From assembly GCA_963738625.1 (NCBI GenBank), contig CAVTXH010000020.1:868001-932000 (forward strand): DNA of 64,000 nt. The letters are read 5' to 3'. Positions 50,594 through 59,594 of the stretch are shown piece after piece. Both the position numbers and the translations under genes were made by a program. This stretch comes from UBA7672 sp963738625 (lineage in GTDB: Bacteria > Pseudomonadota > Alphaproteobacteria > Caulobacterales > Hyphomonadaceae). Positions within the stretch are counted from its first letter, which is position 1; each line of letters starts with the position of its first letter. The notes under the pieces are model-generated. The model did no database searches. It was given only the letters and a program-made list of their open reading frames with translations, and was not told the origin of the DNA.

Positions 50594-50690
50594 TCGGGCA
50601 ATGATCGGTACCAGCTCACCGCACCGCGGGTGAAACGGATACCAGATCCGCGCCTCGACCGGGTGTTCGTCGGCAGTATGTCGTTGTTCT

Positions 50691-51461
50691 GAGCATGACC
50701 TGGATCACCCGGATGTCGACGCCGCCTTCGAGAAGATGGGTGGCGAAGGAATGCCGCAGAGTATGCAGGGTGACGCGGCCGGGCTTCCTGATCTCTGCGG
50801 CCTCGACCGCGTGAGCGAACTGGCGCGACAGCTGACGTGCGCTGATCGGGTTGAGCACACCGCTTCGGCTGGGGAAGAGCCAGACCTGGGGACGAGCGAT
50901 CTGCCACCACTTGCGCAACACATCCAGCAGTGGCGGCGAGAGCTTGGCCTTGCGATCCTTGCGGCCCTTGCCCTGCTCGATGGAGAGGGTCATGGCGCGG
51001 CTGTCGATGCTGGAGACCTTGAGGGAGGCGGTCTCGGAGGCCCTGAGGCCGGCGCCATAGGTGACACTGAGCGCGGTGCGGTACTTGAGGCCAGGAGCGG
51101 CAGCGATGATCCTCGCCACCTCCTCTGGCGTCAGCACCATGGGAAGTCTGCGACGCTCCCTCAGGACCGGCACGCGATCGAAGCCGGCCCCGCGCCCCAG
51201 CGTGACACGCAGGAAGAAGCGCAGGCCAGTCGCATACCCGTTGATCACGGCGATGCTGAGGGCGCGCGACTGCAGGTGCAGCAGGAAGCTGCGGACATCC
51301 TCCGCCGACAGATCCTCGGGCCGCTTCTTCATGGTGGCGCAACAGCTGCGAACGGCGCGCAGGTAGTTGTTCTGACTTGCGAGGCTGAGCCCTCGCAGGG
51401 TCATGTCTTCGATCATGCGCTGGCGAAGAGGATGGATCGGTTGCTTGCTGTCGTCGGCCAT
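50691..51461 (-). pseudogene. N-terminal piece of IS91-associated tyrosine recombinase
   Basis: Codons 1-257 of a tyrosine recombinase, cut by the serine-recombinase element. Start MADDSKQPIHPLRQRMIEDM follows GGGAGG. The N-terminal SAM-like domain (LRGLSLASQNNYLRAVRSCC) and the catalytic Arg (TYGAGLRASETASLK) are present, as is TLHTLRHSFATHLLEGGVDI (H-x-L-R). The active Tyr is on the other fragment at 48022-48135. The broken frame runs on to a stop at 50616 inside the insertion. Complete length would be about 294 residues. Confidence 0.88.
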
Positions 51462-51620
51462 GGGAGCCTCCCGATGGGGCGCTTCCCAGCCAATCCGGGT
51501 GCTACCCGGAGGCACAGAACGACGAAGTCTACTCCCCTGGCGCCACGCTCAACTCCCGCGCTAGCGGGTTAGTGCCTGGGGCCCAAAGCCGACATTGCAG
51601 CGCGGATGAAGCTCGGAGTG

Positions 51621-53069
51621 TTACTCAACCTTCTTAGCTGTTTCGTCCTTGCCTCCTCGGCGCAGGACCAGGCCGGTAGGGACGCCCGCTGTGTCGGTCG
51701 TGAATACAATTCGCGCATCCGATGACTTGAAAAAGAACATCACTTCGGTTTCTGGAAAGGCGGCTTCCTTCGGCCTGATGCCGGACTGCGTTGTCAGATG
51801 GCCGTTCTCGACGGTCACGCGAAACTTGTCTGCGTTCGGAAGCCCGTCCCACGCATAAAGGCCCACATACTTCGCCAGCCGTTCGGCAGGCAGGCTGATT
51901 TCAGTGCGCGGTTCTGCGGCCTGGGCAAGCGGAGCGGCCGGATCGAGCAGGTGATAGGCAATGTCGTTCGCCGCGAACGCCGTGTTCTGCAGCAGCACCA
52001 CACCTATCCGGCGTTTTGGATCGAAGCCGAGCCAGGAGCCGTAGCCAGGCATAGCGCCGGAATGGAAGACGATCTCTGGTCCTTCGCCCATACTATACCT
52101 GCTCCAATCCAGCCCGAGCATGCCACCCTGAGGTCTGGGTACGCGAGGCCTTTGCGCCTCCCGCATCGCTTGTTTCAGCGGGGTGTCTGCCCCGCCCACG
52201 TTGGCGGCGAGGAACTTGAGCAGATCGCTGACAGTAGAGTGAAGATCTCCGGCGCCTTCCAGCCTCGGCATCCTCCAGTTTTCTTCAACCTGCTTGTCGG
52301 CCACCAATCCGTCCGGTCCATGGCCGACAGCTATGGCTTTTTGCATCTCAGGAGTCAGGCCAACACCGCTTCGGGTCATGTGCAATGGATCCAGCACGCG
52401 CCGATGGACAAGCGCGTCGTAGTCCACGCCTTCATAGGAAGAGAGGATGTAGCCCAACAGTCCGGCACCCAGATTGGAGTATTCGAAGCCTTCGCCTGGA
52501 TCACGCGGAAGCTGATAGGACTCCAGAAAATCGTAGAGCATGTCTTTGGTGAGCGCCGCATAGCTCGGTCCAGCGGAGTTGACCGGGCGATTGGGCGGAT
52601 CGCGCGGCAGGCCGGACATCTGTTCCGCGAGATGGGCAAGAGTGATCTTCTTGCCATTTCTCTGAGGCAGGACGAGGCCAGCAGGCGCGGACATCTGTGC
52701 AGGATCATCGAGCTTTGCTTCGCCCTTGACCACCATGTAGGCGAGGAGTGTCGAGGTGAAAACCTTCGTAACCGAGCCGATCTTGAAGACGCTGTTCGGT
52801 CCGAGCGGCTGCGCGCCGGGCCCGGCGTCGCCATAGCTTACAATTCGCGTCGAGCCGTCTGCATCCATCACGCCGAGCACAATGCCGACGGCCCGGCCTT
52901 CATCGACACGCGATTTGATCAATCCCAGAAGCGTGGCGTCATCTGGGAAGGCGGAGACAGCGCTAGTTTTTCGAGCGGCACTGACTGCAGGCGGCGTGGG
53001 CGATTGCGCGCATGCCGTCACTCCCGCACACAGCAACGAAACAATAGCTGCCATCAATTTAGATCGCAT
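51621..53069 (-). CDS. Beta-lactamase-fold serine hydrolase, lipoprotein
   Basis: A 482-residue lipoprotein. The ATG at 53069 (or one five codons later) gives a signal with lipobox GVTACA. The class C beta-lactamase/DD-peptidase domain has SVFKIGSVTKVFTSTLLAYM (Ser-x-x-Lys near 102), GFEYSNLGAGLLGY (YxN near 203) and VFHSGAMPGYGSWL (HxG near 345). The C-terminal 110 residues are a DUF3471-like beta domain (LAKYVGLYAWDGLPN). Likely an esterase or peptidase of the envelope, not necessarily a drug-resistance enzyme. The group II intron starts 100 bp upstream. Confidence 0.85.
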   Translation of the reverse strand: MRSKLMAAIVSLLCAGVTACAQSPTPPAVSAARKTSAVSAFPDDATLLGLIKSRVDEGRAVGIVLGVMDADGSTRIVSYGDAGPGAQPLGPNSVFKIGSVTKVFTSTLLAYMVVKGEAKLDDPAQMSAPAGLVLPQRNGKKITLAHLAEQMSGLPRDPPNRPVNSAGPSYAALTKDMLYDFLESYQLPRDPGEGFEYSNLGAGLLGYILSSYEGVDYDALVHRRVLDPLHMTRSGVGLTPEMQKAIAVGHGPDGLVADKQVEENWRMPRLEGAGDLHSTVSDLLKFLAANVGGADTPLKQAMREAQRPRVPRPQGGMLGLDWSRYSMGEGPEIVFHSGAMPGYGSWLGFDPKRRIGVVLLQNTAFAANDIAYHLLDPAAPLAQAAEPRTEISLPAERLAKYVGLYAWDGLPNADKFRVTVENGHLTTQSGIRPKEAAFPETEVMFFFKSSDARIVFTTDTAGVPTGLVLRRGGKDETAKKVE

Positions 53070-53169
53070 CCGACACCCCGCCTTTGTCGTTCGAGCAAGT
53101 GTCGACAATGATAGGGAATCCGGCGGAAAAAAGGACGTCATTCTTCCACTGCCAAGAAGTGACCAATAT

Positions 53170-53880
53170 TTGCGGGCCATGAAGCGCGAGCGGCTGGTTT
53201 TGGGCGAGGTCCCGCGAGCGCCAGGAGACTGGCAAGGAGTAGGTGGTGCAAGTCCACTACGATGAAGGAGTAGCAAACCACATCGGCCCCGAGCCGTGCG
53301 TGGGCGCGCGCGAGCGCGCCGGCGAAGCGTCGGCAGGGGAGATCGTAGGCCAGGCATTGAGCCGCGAAATTCGTCTCATCCCGGGCGCCGACGCTTTGCG
53401 GGAAGCGGAAGGCAATATGGGAGGGCGCGTCATCTGCGAGCGCCCGTCCAGCCCGGCGTGGTCGTCGAACCTGGCATGCGAAGACGCTCTTTGTGCAGGA
53501 ACTGGGAGATCTCATGGCTGACCATGGGCGATGTCAGAACGCATCGTCTCTGGCCCGCATCGGGAAGGCGAGGAGCCGAAGCCGATGATGCACGGCCGTG
53601 AGAAGTCTGACGCTGTCGTAGTAGCTGCGAAGCCGACGAACAAAGCCGGGCAACCGGCGGCGGAGTTGGTGGAGCCAAGGACAGCGCGCGAGAGGAACGC
53701 GAACGAGCAAAGCACGCTCCGGACTCAGCGCCGGGCGCGCGTGTCACAGGCGCTCGACCGCGTACGGCAAAGCATCACTTCGCTTTGACGTCATCCACTC
53801 TCGCGAGGAGCCGGATGCGGGAATTCCGCACGTCCGGATCTGTGCGGGGGGCGGCCAGCAATGGCCGTCCCTACCGCGAA
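53170..53880 (+). mobile_element. Group II intron with deleted reverse-transcriptase core
   Basis: The sequence has the typical bacterial group II intron domain I run (gaagcgcgagcggctggttt, then gcaagtccactacgatgaag), an intron ORF start in domain IV, and domain V at 53808-53840 (gagccggatgcgg-gaat-tccgcacgtccggatc) with the AGC triad and a two-base bulge. Domain VI (cggcca-gcaa-tggccg, ...ccctaccgcgaac) closes it. The 5' end appears as TTGCG rather than GUGYG, so it is probably mutated. Total about 0.7 kb, against about 2 kb for a complete one. Ends are approximate. Confidence 0.75.
53585..53788 (+). pseudogene. Remnant of group II intron reverse transcriptase/maturase
   Basis: The first 62 or so residues (MMHGREKSDAVVVAAKPTNK, EPRTARERNANEQSTLRTQR, SQALDRVRQ) match the N-terminal leader of group II intron-encoded proteins. 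The frame then ends at SITSL and a stop. The reverse-transcriptase, maturase and endonuclease parts are gone, and domain V begins 20 bp later. The deletion of about 1.3 kb must have removed everything between. The intron could only move with help in trans. Confidence 0.8.
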
Positions 53881-53997
53881 CGGACCTTCGGGGAAGGGGC
53901 GAGCGGCAACTCACGAGCGGCCCTGCCGTCGGTAATGTCATTGCAGGCTAGGCGGAGTGGGGCCCTAAACGGACATAGTGTTGACACCCGTTAAGGC

Positions 53998-54891
53998 TCA
54001 AATCCGCTCTGCCGTAAGGCCTGCGAGCTTTAGCTGAACAGGTACGCTGTCTGGGCCGACCATGTGCCACGCGCCGACCACGATGAAGGCAGTCTGACCT
54101 TCATCGTGCATCTGTCGTATTCGCGCGGGCCAACCGCGATTTCGCCGGACTTCAAAAGGCTCGTACAGGTTGGGGAAGTTCGCCTTGAAGTGCTCTACCT
54201 GCCGCGTTTCCAAGCTGAGATCGCCAGCAATCCACACGCGACGGCGACGATCTACAGCGTCCGGCGACGTGCGGTTGTTCTCAATTGTGAAGAACAGATA
54301 TTCGACCTGCGCGGCTGGCGACAGGCTGTTTGTGAGTTCGAGCTGGCTCTCCGCGTCTGGAAACTCTGCCCGAATAGTCTTGCCCTGCGCCAGTGCGCGA
54401 GCGTTCAGAATAGGAAGTGCTTCGTCCACGGGTACCTGCTTCCGGCTTTGGTTATAAGCAGCGTTCAGCGAGATCGCAGCTAGCCATGGCTTCAGCGGCT
54501 CCAGCGCCGCATAAGTCGTTCCGGCTTCGACCGCCGCGGCAGCGACATCCTCCTTCTGCTCAGCCGTCAGCCAAGTCGAGAGGGGGCGGTCGCCGGCTCT
54601 CCCGGCGGCGATGAACTTATCTCGTGCATCGGCGGCGAGGTCGGCTGTCTCCTTCCAGAAGACTTGGGCTTCCGAGAAAGCCGCTTCTACGCGCGGCGCA
54701 CTCCATTTTGGCGTCACTGAACCGAAGTCGACAAAAATGTAGACTTTCGAAGCTCCTCTACGAACCACCCAGAACGGCTGTGTGTCGGACATCGAATTCG
54801 CTTCGACTGGCATCATTTGGGCGCATCCGGAGGTAACGAACGCTGCGCCAAGAGCCGCTCCGGTCACAAACCGTCGCCTCGACACTCTCAT
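53998..54891 (-). CDS. TraB/GumN-family lipoprotein with Tat-like signal
   Basis: A 297-residue protein. The ATG at 54891 gives MRVSRRRFVTGAALGAAFVT with a twin-Arg motif and a lipobox TSGCA. The mature part resembles the TraB/GumN family: WVVRRGASKVYIFVDFGSVT near residue 44 (the usual GxxH site is changed) and FIVVGAWHMVGPDSVPVQLK near the C-terminus (residues 270-290). The GxWH corresponds to the conserved GxxH motif thought to be catalytic in TIKI-like metalloproteases. Function here unproven. Follows the regulator by about 90 bp on the same strand. Confidence 0.75.
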   Translation of the reverse strand: MRVSRRRFVTGAALGAAFVTSGCAQMMPVEANSMSDTQPFWVVRRGASKVYIFVDFGSVTPKWSAPRVEAAFSEAQVFWKETADLAADARDKFIAAGRAGDRPLSTWLTAEQKEDVAAAAVEAGTTYAALEPLKPWLAAISLNAAYNQSRKQVPVDEALPILNARALAQGKTIRAEFPDAESQLELTNSLSPAAQVEYLFFTIENNRTSPDAVDRRRRVWIAGDLSLETRQVEHFKANFPNLYEPFEVRRNRGWPARIRQMHDEGQTAFIVVGAWHMVGPDSVPVQLKLAGLTAERI

Positions 54892-54977
54892 ACCAAGCCT
54901 CCTGTAATGCAGAGCGCTCTGTGTTGCAGAGTATATTGCAAAAGTCAATTCGCGCACCGAGAAGGCTCCGGCGGCGA

Positions 54978-55286
54978 CTAAGTTTCGTCCGGCACTTGGC
55001 CTGCGATAATGTCACGAAGAAATAGAAGGTGGGCGTCGTATGCGCGGCGTCCGGCGCGAGTGATCATGGCGCGAGTGCGAGTGCGCTTGCCGACGATATC
55101 CTTCTTGATGGTGATGTAGCCCGCCTTTTCGAGCGTCGCTAGGTGCGCGCCAAGGTTTCCATCGGTCGCATGGGCAATCGCCTTAAGGCGCAGGAATTCG
55201 AGCCCATCTCCGGCTGGCATCGCGTTCAGCACGGACATGATTTTGAGGCGCGTGGCCTGATGAATTATGTCGTTCTGATCGACCAT
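54978..55286 (-). CDS. Winged-helix transcriptional regulator (MarR/PadR-like)
   Basis: A 102-residue single-domain winged helix of the type described as winged-helix DNA-binding (HTH_34). Signatures are IIHQATRLKIMSVLNAMPAG, FLRLKAIAHATDGNLGAHLA (recognition helix) and LEKAGYITIKKDIVGKRTRT (wing). It starts 1 bp after the stop of a membrane protein gene; paired membrane-protein/regulator genes of this kind are common. It probably controls its own operon. Confidence 0.85.
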   Translation of the reverse strand: MVDQNDIIHQATRLKIMSVLNAMPAGDGLEFLRLKAIAHATDGNLGAHLATLEKAGYITIKKDIVGKRTRTRAMITRAGRRAYDAHLLFLRDIIAGQVPDET

Positions 55287-55287
55287 G

Positions 55288-55864
55288 TCAGGGCTTGCGC
55301 AGCCACATGCCGCCCAGGATCAGTCCGCCGCCGCCTGCCGCCGCCATCCAAAGGAAGTGCTGGTCGGGCGCCCAAGCTGAGCCCGCGATCACAATCAGCA
55401 TGAGCGCGGCGCCGACTGCCAGGAGCCGCCAGCCGACTGACAGGCCGATCACAATGTAGATCAGCCCCAGCGCCAGAGTGACCAGTGATTGAACCTGTAC
55501 CAGCGTAGGCTGCACAATTACAAACTGGGTGCTGAAGACGAAAGCGGCGAAGGCGATAAAGAGAACGAGCAGATTCTCCCGCATGGCGCCAGCCGCGAGG
55601 ACCCGGAGCGGAGCGGACGTCGAGAATGATGCAGGCGACAAGCCCGGCAAAATTGACGGCAGGCCAAGCATAGGTGCCGTCAACGGGGAGCCGCACGACG
55701 CCGGCAATGTTCACGATGATCCAGACAATTCCCCACACGATCAGCCTGCGGCCTACGCGCTGGTAGGCGGCAGCCGCGACCGAGCGTTGCGCAGCCGTCG
55801 CAGCGGTCTTTAGCGCTTCGGCAGCCTCCTCTGGGCGCAAGGGTGATTGCGTACTCTGCATCAC
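55288..55864 (-). pseudogene. Frameshifted multi-pass membrane protein
   Basis: Two frames give one protein. The first starts at 55864 (MMQSTQSPLRPEEAAEALKT) with the helices IVWGIVWIIVNIAGVV and WPAVNFAGLVACIILDV. It then leaves frame; the other frame continues with MRENLLVLFIAFAAFVFSTQ, LVTLALGLIYIVIGLSVGWR and LILGGMWLRKP to the stop at 55288. The shift lies between about 55590 and 55625, one base. About five transmembrane helices in total. It is the upstream partner of the winged-helix regulator. Confidence 0.75.
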
Positions 55865-56017
55865 GGAGCACTCTGCGTCCTAAGAAGCCAGGTCACAAGG
55901 GGGCGATGAACCGCCGGCGCCCGCCTTTCCAGTCTCATGGCATTTATTGGGTTACAGTGACGATCGTAACCTTTGGCTGATCTGGGCGAGACGGGGCCAT
56001 CTCCTGACGGTCGTCAT

Positions 56018-56200
56018 TCAAGCTTGGGGGGCTCGAAAGTTCTGGGGCAGGTCACCTCCTCGTTGTTCGATGAGGCGGTCGAACTCGCGGGCAACCCGCA
56101 CGCCGGAGAGCGAGATGTCGACCACGACCGCCAGCGCCTCGCGCGCGAAGTTGTCGACGACGCAGAGCGCGCGGAACCGTCGGAGGCGTTTCACGTCGCG
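56018..56200 (-). pseudogene. Fragment of an IS3-family transposase
   Basis: Reads VKRLRRFRALCVVDNFAREA then LAVVVDISLSGVRVAREFDR and LIEQRG on the minus strand. This is the central catalytic region (D in VVDNF) of an IS3-family OrfB. Nothing else of the element is left; the first bases of orfB and its C-terminus are missing. It is a different IS3 subgroup copy from the one at 58275-59594. Confidence 0.75.
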
Positions 56201-56610
56201 GCCTTGGCTGACCATCGCCCCAGCGGGAGGAAGCGAATATCGTTCGCCTCCTTATGCACTCTCCACAATTCCGCTTCGAGGTAATCCAAGGCGTCGGTGT
56301 CGGTTATGTTGAGGTCAGTCCTCAGATCGGTGACGACGACAAGGACGTGGGAAACCTCCAGAAAGTCGCGGGAGGAGGGATGAACAACCTGCTCAAACCA
56401 AAAAATCTTGAACATGCTTCATTCGACCGCTTCTCCGCTTTGGCTCACAGAGGCCCCTAACCCATTTGGCTAGCATGGGACTGGGGTGAGCATCTGTACG
56501 CCAACGGCCGGACGCAGTAATTTCAGTCGTCCGAGCGAGACAGACACGCTCGGCTCGCAGGTCGCGAGGTAAATCACGAGCTGAGGCTACACTGTGGTCC
56601 GGCGCGGGCG
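56201..56610. other. Gene-poor stretch
   Basis: About 400 bp between the IS3 fragment and the unknown cassette. A 74-codon open frame (56191-56415, minus) is seen, but its sequence has no recognisable features. No RNA or strong repeat is visible. Confidence 0.35.
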
Positions 56611-57327
56611 TTAGACGCCGTACCAGTGTGGTCCTCGATAACAGGAGCTGGCCTCAACCGAAGTCAAATAGGCCATGCGGTAGGCAGCGCCTTGAACAAA
56701 GCCGCATGCCGCGCGCAATGAGTTGAATGCATTTAACACCTCGTCGGCCGAGTCCTCCCAGATGAGATGGTCGGCACAAATCTGTGTTAGCACAGCGAAT
56801 ACATCCATCTGAGCTGACGGCGTCCGAACTGTCCGCAGAACCCCGGCGATTTTGTTATCGACAGCCTGTTCGAGTTCGAACTTGGCAAGTACGTCATCAC
56901 CGAACTCATCGAACGGTTTCATCTGCGCGTGAAAAACGGGATGACCACGGTGTCCTTCAGCCATGTCGTAGTGGGCCCCATATATGTGGTGGAGCGCATC
57001 CTGCTTGGACCTGAAGTAACCGATCTCGGTGGCAAATCCTTTCGTCTTCAGCTGTGGCAGCGTGAAGTCCGGGCCCTCAAACGAAAGTCGGCCAGTAACG
57101 ACGATATACAGATCAGGCGAACCGCTGTTCGCACGTTCCGGAACGTTGAAGACAATCGGAGCGATGTTCAACCAAACCTCGCCGGGGGGCGCAGTGTAGT
57201 CAATGGAAAACGCCTCGTGAAAGGTCGGTTTCACACTACTTGATCCGTACATTTGTCGCATGCTGACGATGGCTTCTTCCCAAGCCAACTCCACGCGCCG
57301 AAGGACCGCTAGTGCTTGCTTACTCAT
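56611..57327 (-). CDS. Unknown protein, second gene of a two-gene cassette
   Basis: A 238-residue soluble protein that I do not recognise. Starts MSKQALAVLRRVELAWEEAI. A mixed region has VWLNIAPIVFNVPERANSGS, LYIVVTGRLSFEGPDFTLPQ and HHIYGAHYDMAEGHRGHPVF, followed by HAQMKPFDEF; the clustered His residues (HHxxGxHYD, HRGHPVFHAQ) might bind metal. The C-terminus is helical. It begins 12 bp after the stop of the upstream gene, so the two form a unit. GC content is lower than in the host genes. Confidence 0.6.
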   Translation of the reverse strand: MSKQALAVLRRVELAWEEAIVSMRQMYGSSSVKPTFHEAFSIDYTAPPGEVWLNIAPIVFNVPERANSGSPDLYIVVTGRLSFEGPDFTLPQLKTKGFATEIGYFRSKQDALHHIYGAHYDMAEGHRGHPVFHAQMKPFDEFGDDVLAKFELEQAVDNKIAGVLRTVRTPSAQMDVFAVLTQICADHLIWEDSADEVLNAFNSLRAACGFVQGAAYRMAYLTSVEASSCYRGPHWYGV

Positions 57328-57339
57328 GATGGTGACCCG

Positions 57340-58274
57340 CTAAAGTCCCAAGAGGGGAGCCCACTCATCGTAGAAGTCTCGCTCCACCCGGCAGAGCTGG
57401 GCTCCCTGAGGTATCCAGCTACTTGAAGGGACCGAGCAATCAGATCGCTCACACACCGGTCGAATGGTGAATGGGCACCAGAACCCGCCCTTCACGCCAG
57501 CGCAGCGGGTGCACTCATGAGCAGCAAGCTTGCGCTCCAGTTTCGCTTCCAAGACAGCTCGATTTAAGTCTGCGAACGAAGCAGAATTGTCCAACTCGAT
57601 TTTTTCGCCGAGAGCTTCAATGCGGGCATCGACCTCCTTCCGCCAGTAGTATCTGGCGGTATCGGAAAACGGACCTTTGTACTGCGCTTCATCGAACACG
57701 TCCGCGATGGCGGCAAATTCGCAGTGCGAGGTAGCAACGTAGGCGCACAATGCTCTCTCGGACAAAATCGGGCCGGGATACTTCAAGATGGCGTTGAGCA
57801 GCACGTGACCCAGCACGTAAGTCAGCAGCCTGATCTTGTCTTCCTGATCCGGAACTTCTTCACCTGCGAAGGCCCGGAGCTTGCGCAGCAGGCCAGAGTT
57901 TGCTGCGCCGAGACGGGACATATAGAGCGCGAGCTGGCTGCTTAGGTTCTTCCGTCCAAGAATGGCGGCTAGTACCGTGGCAAGACTCTTCCCTTCATCA
58001 AGGAGGGTCGGCGTGGACTCTAGAGTTGTCCGAATCTTGCGGAAGCCCATGAATGCATTGGCGATGAACGTTGCCGCATCTGCCTCAGAACTTGGCACGC
58101 GAAGCTCGAATAGATTGGGGTCTTTCGGCAGTTCGACCATATCGCCGCGGGAAAACTCGCCGACCGGTATCGAGCGGTTCTGGCACCAGGCGACAATGCT
58201 AAGACCGAAGAATCCCTTCACGCCCTTAGTAAGGTCGTAGTCCGTGATTACCAACGTGGGTGGTACCGGCTCTA
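57340..58274 (-). pseudogene. Unknown protein, first gene of the cassette, 5' end lost to an IS
   Basis: About 311 codons remain. The surviving N-terminus (FVEPVPPTLVITDYDLTKGV) resembles the acidic-pocket strand of a receiver-like fold, followed by GFFGLSIVAWCQNRSIPVGE. The middle is helical (LSSQLALYMSRLGAANSGLL). The C-terminus has a Cys-rich patch, CTRCAGVKGGFWCPFTIRPV followed by CERSDC, which is likely to be a zinc ribbon, and ends FYDEWAPLLGL. The 5' part is replaced by IS3 sequence at about 58275. The open frame runs on into the IS in antisense, but that part is not real protein. Family unknown. Confidence 0.6.
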
Positions 58275-59594
58275 CGAACCGCCCCGGGTTTGCTCGGAGG
58301 CTCCAATTCTTGAGAAGAGTGGAGCCATGACAAGCAAGCAACGACCGAAGTATTCGCCGAGGTCCGGGAGCGCGCGGTCCGGATGGTGCTGGAGCACGGG
58401 GCGAGCACGCCTCGCAGTGGGCGGCGATCGTCTCGATCGCGGCCAAGATCGGATGCACGGCGCAGACGTTGCACAACTGGGTGCAGCAGGCCGAGCGCGA
58501 TCGGCGCACGGGCGGGTCTGACCACCGACGAGCGCGAGCGGATGAAGGCGCTGGAGCGCGAGAACCGCGAGCTGCGCCAGGCCAACGAGATCCTGCGCAA
58601 GGCGACCGCGTATTTTGCCCAGGCGGAGCTCGACCGCCGGCTCAAGCGATGATCGCCTTCATCGACGATCATCGCGATGCGTACGGGGTCGAGCCGATCT
58701 GCAGGGTTCTGCCGATCGCCCCGTCGACCTATCCATGCCCATGCTGCGCGGCGGCGACGACCCTGACACTGCGCCGCCGCGCGTCCAGCGGGATGAGGCG
58801 CTGAAGCCCAGATTCTGCGGGTCTTCAGCGAGAACTTCCAGGTCTATGGCGTGCGCAAGGTCTGGCGGCAGTTGCTGCGAGAGGGCTTCGAGGTCGCGCG
58901 CTGCACGGTCGCACGGCTGATGAAGCGCCATGGGCTTCAGGGCGTCATCCGCGGCAAGCCGCATCGCACGACGTTCAGCGACAGGGCGGCGCCCTGCCCG
59001 CTCGATCGGGTGAACCGGCAGTTCCAGGCGCCGGCGCCGAACGTGCTCTGGGTCTCCGACTTCACCTATGTCGCGACCTGGGCGGGCTTCGTCTACGTCG
59101 CCTTCGTCATCGACGCCTTCGCTCGCCGGATCGTCGGCTGGCGTGTGTCGCCGCTCGGCGCATGCCGGCTTCGTGCTCGATGCGCTGGAGCAGGCGCTGC
59201 ATGATCGCAGGCCGGTCTCCGGCGGCGGGCTCGTACATCACTCGCGACCGCGGCATCTCAATACGTGTCGATCAAATACACCGAGCGCCTCGCAGAAGCC
59301 GGCCTCGAGCCGTCCGTCGGCAGCGTCGGCGACAGCTACGACAACGCTCTCGCCGAGACGATCAACGGTCTCTACAAGGCAGAGGTGATCTGGCGGAGCG
59401 GGCCATGGCGCTCGCTGGAAGCGTCGAGTACGCCACGCTCGAATGGGTCGACTGGTTCAACAACCGCGGCTGCTCGAACCCATCGGCAACATCCCGCCCG
59501 CCGAAGCCGAAGCCGCCTACTATGCTATGATGGAGAACAAGCCGTCGCAGCCTGACTCAAACCAAACAGCCTCCGGGGTTACCGGGGCGGTTCA
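58275..59594 (+). mobile_element. Decayed IS3-family insertion sequence
   Basis: Ends are inverted repeats: gaaccgccccggg...ggaggct at the left (58276-58302) and agcctcc...ccggggcggttca at the right (59568-59594). Size about 1.32 kb, typical of IS3-family members. Contains remnants of orfA and orfB with several frameshifts. It cut the 5' part of the cassette gene at 57340-58274. No clear target duplication is seen. Confidence 0.8.
58327..59555 (+). pseudogene. IS3-family transposase OrfA/OrfB, multiply frameshifted
   Basis: OrfA remains as two frames: the start at 58327 (MTSKQRPKYS) and then ERMKALERENRELRQANEIL and RKATAYFAQAELDRRLKR up to 58652. OrfB begins MIAFIDDHRDAYGVEPIC at 58649, then continues in other frames with VWRQLLREGFEVARCTVARL, VLWVSDFTYVATWAGFVYVA (first catalytic Asp), and YDNALAETINGLYKAEVI (catalytic Glu). 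At least four single-base shifts are needed to restore it. Inactive. Confidence 0.85.

Larger units (their letters stand above)
48141..50690 (-). mobile_element. Serine-recombinase mobile element (2.55 kb) inside the recombinase gene
   Basis: The element lies between two copies of gagca (48136-48140 and 50691-50695), one of which belongs to the target. Outside it the two halves of a tyrosine recombinase gene rejoin perfectly in frame. It carries a large serine recombinase (48171-50228) and a small partner gene (50225-50593), with only 30 bp between the recombinase stop and one end. No terminal inverted repeats are visible, which fits serine-recombinase site-specific insertion rather than DDE transposition. 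Confidence 0.82.

Noticed and set aside
51621..53069. Beta-lactamase-fold protein as a drug-resistance gene
   Set aside because: It has SxxK/YxN/HxG motifs of the esterase/DD-peptidase group and a C-terminal extra domain; nothing points to a clinical beta-lactamase.
57340..58509. Full 389-codon frame as the real cassette gene
   Set aside because: The first 75 or so codons are antisense to the IS3 element and begin inside its inverted repeat.
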